A stretch of 53,509 nt of DNA, taken from the NCBI GenBank assembly GCA_002439085.1, contig DJSW01000006.1:1-53509 (forward strand), in the 5' to 3' direction. Source of the stretch: Alphaproteobacteria bacterium UBA6324. Lineage in GTDB: Bacteria > Pseudomonadota > Alphaproteobacteria > CAAGCB01 > CAG-977. Below are positions 50,828 through 53,509 of this stretch, piece by piece. The first letter of the stretch is position 1, and every line of letters starts with the position of its first letter. Under the pieces are notes generated by a model, which did no database searches, was not told the DNA's origin, and saw only the letters and a program-made list of their open reading frames with translations. The position numbers and the translations under genes were made by a program.

Positions 50828-51147
50828 ATCAAATTCCCTTTGATTTTGCGAACGACCGGCGAAAACATCCTGTATAAATCAACCGGCCGGAATTTACCCT
50901 GCGGCACATTGATAAAATCGGGAATTTCTATCCCGTTTTTTGTCATTTTTTGAACCGAAACGAATCCGTCGTCGTCAAGAATTGGCGAAAGAAAGTCCTC
51001 CATTTCATTGATGAGTTTTTGGGCTTTTCCCGCCAAATTGATGTTCAACAACCCGACACGGACGCTCATTGCTTCGACAGTGTGTCCGCCGAAAATATCG
51101 TCAAGCACGGCCGTTTCCAATTCATCCAAAGCGTCCTGTTTCGTCAT
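50824..51147 (-). CDS. phage protein, unknown
   Basis: A 107-residue protein: LDELETAVLDDIFGGH and SVRVGLLNINLAGKAQKLINE, then a short domain ending FRPVDLYRMFSPVVRKIKG. No recognised family, no membrane segment. It overlaps the coiled-coil gene upstream by 4 nt. Confidence 0.7.
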   Translation of the reverse strand: MTKQDALDELETAVLDDIFGGHTVEAMSVRVGLLNINLAGKAQKLINEMEDFLSPILDDDGFVSVQKMTKNGIEIPDFINVPQGKFRPVDLYRMFSPVVRKIKGNLI

Positions 51148-51533
51148 ATCGCTTCCGCTTTCAGCCGCGCGATTTCCGCTTTCAGCGCTTCGTTTTCCTC
51201 GGCCAGCGTCCGATTCTTTTGAACGAACGCGGCGGCGGCGGATTCGACAGCATCGACATATCGTTCCGCCGCCTGCTCAAATCGCGGATCGGAAACCATT
51301 CTGCACTTGTGTTGCTCGAACAGCAATTCGATGAACAGGCTGTTCATGGCCCGTTTCGCCTCCAAAACGGCGTCGTTCACCTCGACAGACGCCCTTTGTT
51401 CCGGCGGCATTTTCGTGACATCGTCTTGGAAACGCCGCCAAACCGGTGGCATGACGACAGACCCGCTGTTCAGTTCATCCAACCTGTTACGACATTCCAT
51501 CAGCGCTTGATTCCGTTCCGCGATTCCCACCAT
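51144..51533 (-). CDS. coiled-coil phage protein, unknown
   Basis: A 129-residue helical protein with a C-terminal coiled coil (KNRTLAEENEALKAEIARLK). GGAGG precedes the ATG. It overlaps the next gene and lies one base after the previous one. Confidence 0.72.
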   Translation of the reverse strand: MVGIAERNQALMECRNRLDELNSGSVVMPPVWRRFQDDVTKMPPEQRASVEVNDAVLEAKRAMNSLFIELLFEQHKCRMVSDPRFEQAAERYVDAVESAAAAFVQKNRTLAEENEALKAEIARLKAEAI

Positions 51534-51534
51534 A

Positions 51535-52038
51535 TCAGCCTCCGGTCGTCGAAGCGGTGGTCGGAGCCGTGTAGCTGTTATAGCGCGGCATCACTTCCGG
51601 ACAGATGCTGGTCGTCGGGATCACCGTTTTTGTCAACCCCTCCAACGCGCTGATCCGCTCGTTTGCGCATCTCATGCGTTCGGCGTTAACCGCTTCGGAC
51701 ACGGCCACCTGCTTATCCAAAGCAGCCAAGGCGTTGAACGTAACGGTAAAGTTGTTGTTGATTTTTTCGATAATACCCGCGTTGTCTTTCGCAGTCTGTT
51801 TGTACAGTTCAATGCCGACGCTGTCGGTATAGCGTTCGGATTCCAGCTTGGCGATTTCCGCTTGCAGCGCGGCGACCTGACCGTTGCAGTTTCCGCCGCC
51901 GAACAGCCCGCCCAGGAAGCCGTTTCCGCTCATCTGGTTCAACAAACCGACCGTTCCGGCGATGCCCAGCCCCAACGCGGTTCCGCCAACGCCGGACGAT
52001 GCGACGTGCTGCGTTCCTTCTGTAGTTTTGATTTCCAT
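51535..52038 (-). CDS. phage structural-type protein with Gly-rich N-terminus
   Basis: A 167-residue protein. A Gly-rich hydrophobic segment (GVGGTALGLGIAGTVGLLN, then NGFLGGLFGGGNC) precedes a long coiled coil (VAALQAEIAKLESERYTDSV and KQVAVSEAVNAERMRCANER), and the C-terminus is Pro/Thr/Ser-rich. Proteins of this layout are frequent in phages of gut bacteria and are thought to be virion-associated; that is from memory. AGAGGTG precedes the ATG. Confidence 0.75.
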   Translation of the reverse strand: MEIKTTEGTQHVASSGVGGTALGLGIAGTVGLLNQMSGNGFLGGLFGGGNCNGQVAALQAEIAKLESERYTDSVGIELYKQTAKDNAGIIEKINNNFTVTFNALAALDKQVAVSEAVNAERMRCANERISALEGLTKTVIPTTSICPEVMPRYNSYTAPTTASTTGG

Positions 52039-52219
52039 AATACACCTCTCAAATCAAGGGGAAAATTCCCCTTGAATCAAAGGTGCTTGAGTTTTTACGG
52101 AAAACGGAGCGCCCCTGCGGCGAACTCAAAGCGCACGGTTTAACCCGCTCAAAATAAATGAAAAAACGCAGGGGGCGACCTTTTCGATTACAGCGCGATG
52201 CGTCTTGTCCGCCCAGCGT

Positions 52220-52411
52220 TTAGAGATTTTCAGCTTGAACGCGACGCATTTCATCGGCAAACGGTCGCAGTAAATCAGTTTTAAAACTGTTTTTTTCTTT
52301 GTCGGAAAGAAAGGAAAAAGCGTCGAATAAAACGGATAATCTGGATTTTTCCATTTTTCGGAACAGTATTTTGGTGAAATCGTACATCACCTGATTACAT
52401 CTATTTGCCAT
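52220..52411 (-). CDS. small phage protein, unknown
   Basis: A 63-residue helical protein (QVMYDFTKILFRKMEKSRLS, then DKEKNSFKTDLLRPFADEMR). The start at 52411 follows AAGGGGAA; the frame extends to 52462 without another good start. Flanked by 181 bp without a gene on the left. Confidence 0.68.
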   Translation of the reverse strand: MANRCNQVMYDFTKILFRKMEKSRLSVLFDAFSFLSDKEKNSFKTDLLRPFADEMRRVQAENL

Positions 52412-52501
52412 ATTCAAATTCCCCTTTAAAAAGACAATGATGAATATGGCGCGGCTTTTCACGCCGGAGGGGCGGTGACTTTCAAGGGTTCTTTCCGCCC
52501 C

Positions 52502-52726
52502 TCACTTTTGACAGGCTTCCCACACGATATTATTCGCGTCCACCTGCCGGATTGTTTCCGGGGTGTCGCGTTCATAGTCAAGATAAACGGGCTGATAAAT
52601 TTCGCAGAAATCACCGCTTAAAACGGTTGTGCAGCTTGTCGCGCACAGCGTCATCGCGCAAAGAATCGCGCAGGCGGCGTACTTCGCCCGCCGTTTTTTG
52701 ATTTGCCTTGAATCGTTCGTTTTCAC
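52502..52726 (-). CDS. Rz1-like outer-membrane spanin (lipoprotein)
   Basis: A lipoprotein of about 74 residues: basic start KKRRAKY, hydrophobic stretch, lipobox region LCATSC, then CEIYQPVYLDYERDTPETIR and a C-terminal VDANNIVWEAC, the pattern of phage Rz1/o-spanins. It is read in a different frame and overlaps Rz by 116 bp, the classical embedded arrangement. The GTG at 52726 is a best guess; an ATG at 52654 would be too close to the lipobox. Confidence 0.72.
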   Translation of the reverse strand: MKTNDSRQIKKRRAKYAACAILCAMTLCATSCTTVLSGDFCEIYQPVYLDYERDTPETIRQVDANNIVWEACQK

Positions 52727-52811
52727 AGTTTCTTTTTCCCAGTTTATAAGTTGCGGTTGCCAAAGCCCCCACCAGAACGCCGCAGAAAACAGCCAAAAGC
52801 ACACTATCCAT
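52611..52811 (-). CDS. Rz-like inner-membrane spanin
   Basis: A 66-residue protein with one N-terminal membrane helix (SVLLAVFCGVLVGALATATY) and a charged, helical periplasmic part (ENERFKANQKTAGEVRRLRD). It fits a short i-spanin. It starts 2 bp after the NrdD-like gene and contains the start of Rz1. Confidence 0.68.
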   Translation of the reverse strand: MDSVLLAVFCGVLVGALATATYKLGKRNCENERFKANQKTAGEVRRLRDSLRDDAVRDKLHNRFKR

Positions 52812-52813
52812 TC

Positions 52814-52996
52814 TCAGTTTTCCTTTTCGGCGTTCGCGGTTTTCATCGCGATGGATTCTTTGAAGCACACCCGTTCGGCGTATTCGGATTTTTTGCCGAT
52901 GTTGAACGCGGACACGGGGCGAAAATACCCCATGACGCGCGTCCAGATTTCGCACGGCTGCCGTTCGGCGTCGGTCAGTTCGATTTCTTTTTCCAT
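52814..52996 (-). CDS. NrdD-like glycyl-radical domain protein
   Basis: A 60-residue protein homologous to the C-terminal end of anaerobic ribonucleotide reductase (class III): ERQPCEIWTRVMGYFRPVSA, then FNIGKKSEYAERV. It lines up with the NrdD radical loop RVCGYLG...FNAGKQEE...RRV, so Gly23 in RVMGY is the candidate radical site. The catalytic barrel is absent. GGAGAAAAAGCC precedes the ATG. It sits between the holin-like gene and Rz. It could be a repair part for oxygen-cleaved NrdD, as YfiD is for pyruvate formate-lyase. Confidence 0.72.
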   Translation of the reverse strand: MEKEIELTDAERQPCEIWTRVMGYFRPVSAFNIGKKSEYAERVCFKESIAMKTANAEKEN

Positions 52997-53079
52997 GGCT
53001 TTTTCTCCAACGTGTAAGCGTTTCTTACAGGTTCGACAAAAGCGGCGGGCGTTTAAACCCGCCGTTTTTCTTTCAGTCG

Positions 53080-53409
53080 TCAAGCATCGCTTGACAACTC
53101 GTCTTTGTCTTTGTCCTTGTCCGTAATGGCGAACTTGTCCAGCACGTCGGCGGCTTTGGGGTTGCGCCGGCGGAACAGGGCGACGTAGGGCTTCCAGTCG
53201 ATTGCCGTTCCCTCGATCACGTCGTACAGCCGCTTGACGAACGCGTCGTCCTTTTCGGTTTTGGTCAGTTTGACCGCCCAGAACGCGGCGGGCTTGACGA
53301 TCATCAGCACGACGACGACCAGTCCCAGAATCGACAGCGCGACGGCGACCCAAGCGATATCCGTGTGCGCCAAAGCGAACAGCAGAATTGAATTGATAAC
53401 GCTTTCCAT
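53080..53409 (-). CDS. holin-like phage membrane protein
   Basis: A 109-residue protein with one or two membrane helices (SILLFALAHTDIAWVAVALS, ILGLVVVVLMIVKPAAFWAV) and a long, charged C-terminus with KDKDKDKDE near the end. Position directly after the endolysin supports a holin or lysis-accessory role. AGAGAGG lies upstream of the ATG. Confidence 0.62.
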   Translation of the reverse strand: MESVINSILLFALAHTDIAWVAVALSILGLVVVVLMIVKPAAFWAVKLTKTEKDDAFVKRLYDVIEGTAIDWKPYVALFRRRNPKAADVLDKFAITDKDKDKDELSSDA

Positions 53410-53412
53410 GAT

Positions 53413-53509
53413 TTACCTCTCTTTCATAAACAGTTTCATTTCGTCCAGCCGTCTGTTCAGCAGCCCGGCGTTTCCTTTTTTGTTGACGAAGCACCACCGG
53501 GGGAACTGC
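53413..53509 (-). CDS. phage endolysin (lysozyme-like), C-terminal end only
   Basis: The last 31 residues of a gene cut by the window end. FPRWCFVNKKGNAGLLNRRL, then DEMKLFMKER, matches the C-terminus of GH24-type phage lysozymes (FxxWxxxxGxxxxGLxxRRxxExxLF). It supports the reading of this cluster as a lysis cassette. Confidence 0.7.
   Translation of the reverse strand, partial: QFPRWCFVNKKGNAGLLNRRLDEMKLFMKER

Noticed and set aside
50412..53509. Possible CRISPR self-targeting of the prophage
   Set aside because: I found no spacer match in the visible prophage part by eye; a computed search of all spacers against the whole genome would settle it.

Overview
This window looks like chromosomal DNA of an uncultured, probably gut- or host-associated alphaproteobacterium. 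The block tig-clpP-clpX-lon, a YajC-SecD-SecF operon, an RNase J, hpnCDE squalene genes and typical tRNAs support the class. A GH77 glucanotransferase, a phosphofructokinase and a prophage protein resembling a glycyl-radical domain suggest a sugar-fermenting, at least partly anaerobic lifestyle. The genus-level placement is inference only.

Layout. 1-873: the end of a type II-C-like CRISPR array; no cas gene is inside the window. 951-6919: malQ, an ankyrin protein, a two-gene cassette with a flagellar-rod-like protein, two tRNAs and an Mrp/NBP35 ATPase. 7042-13248: lon, clpX, clpP, tig and tRNA-Leu on the minus strand. 13410-14529: tRNA-Thr, a strong candidate for an unannotated type I toxin-antitoxin locus (13565-13830), and a PEGA lipoprotein. 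14588-21524: ppx-rlmE-rsmB (4-nt overlaps), priA, transaldolase and xerC. 22148-22548: a non-coding cluster of nested repeats. 22549-29634: marC, a nitroreductase, an ATP-grasp/esterase pair, and an envelope operon (degenerate rhodanese, pentapeptide-repeat protein, Sel1 protein). 29732-34564: trmFO-hpnC-hpnD-hpnE and sodB. 34616-39243: a CPA1 antiporter and secF-secD-yajC. 39413-42052: a putative zinc metallopeptidase, its motif-less paralogue, and a ParB-like protein with its own promoter and palindrome. 42070-47924: a PreT/GltD-like flavoprotein, RNase J with iscX, an outer-membrane barrel, a DUF465 protein and phosphofructokinase.

48192-49961 is a toxin-antitoxin island: an XRE regulator without a normal start codon, a RelE-like toxin with a frameshifted antitoxin, and a DUF4160-DUF2442-XRE operon with a near-consensus promoter. 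At 50342-50392 lies the 3' part of a tRNA-Thr(GGT) without its 5' half, followed by its terminator. This is best read as a prophage attachment junction. From there to the window end all genes are on the minus strand and phage-like, including a lysis cassette (endolysin C-terminus, holin-like protein, Rz with embedded Rz1) that also contains a 60-residue NrdD-like glycyl-radical-domain protein.

The observations I consider most worth follow-up are the candidate type I toxin-antitoxin locus, the consensus promoter inside every CRISPR repeat, the tRNA-Thr attachment junction, the free-standing glycyl-radical-domain protein, and the metallopeptidase/pseudo-enzyme pair.
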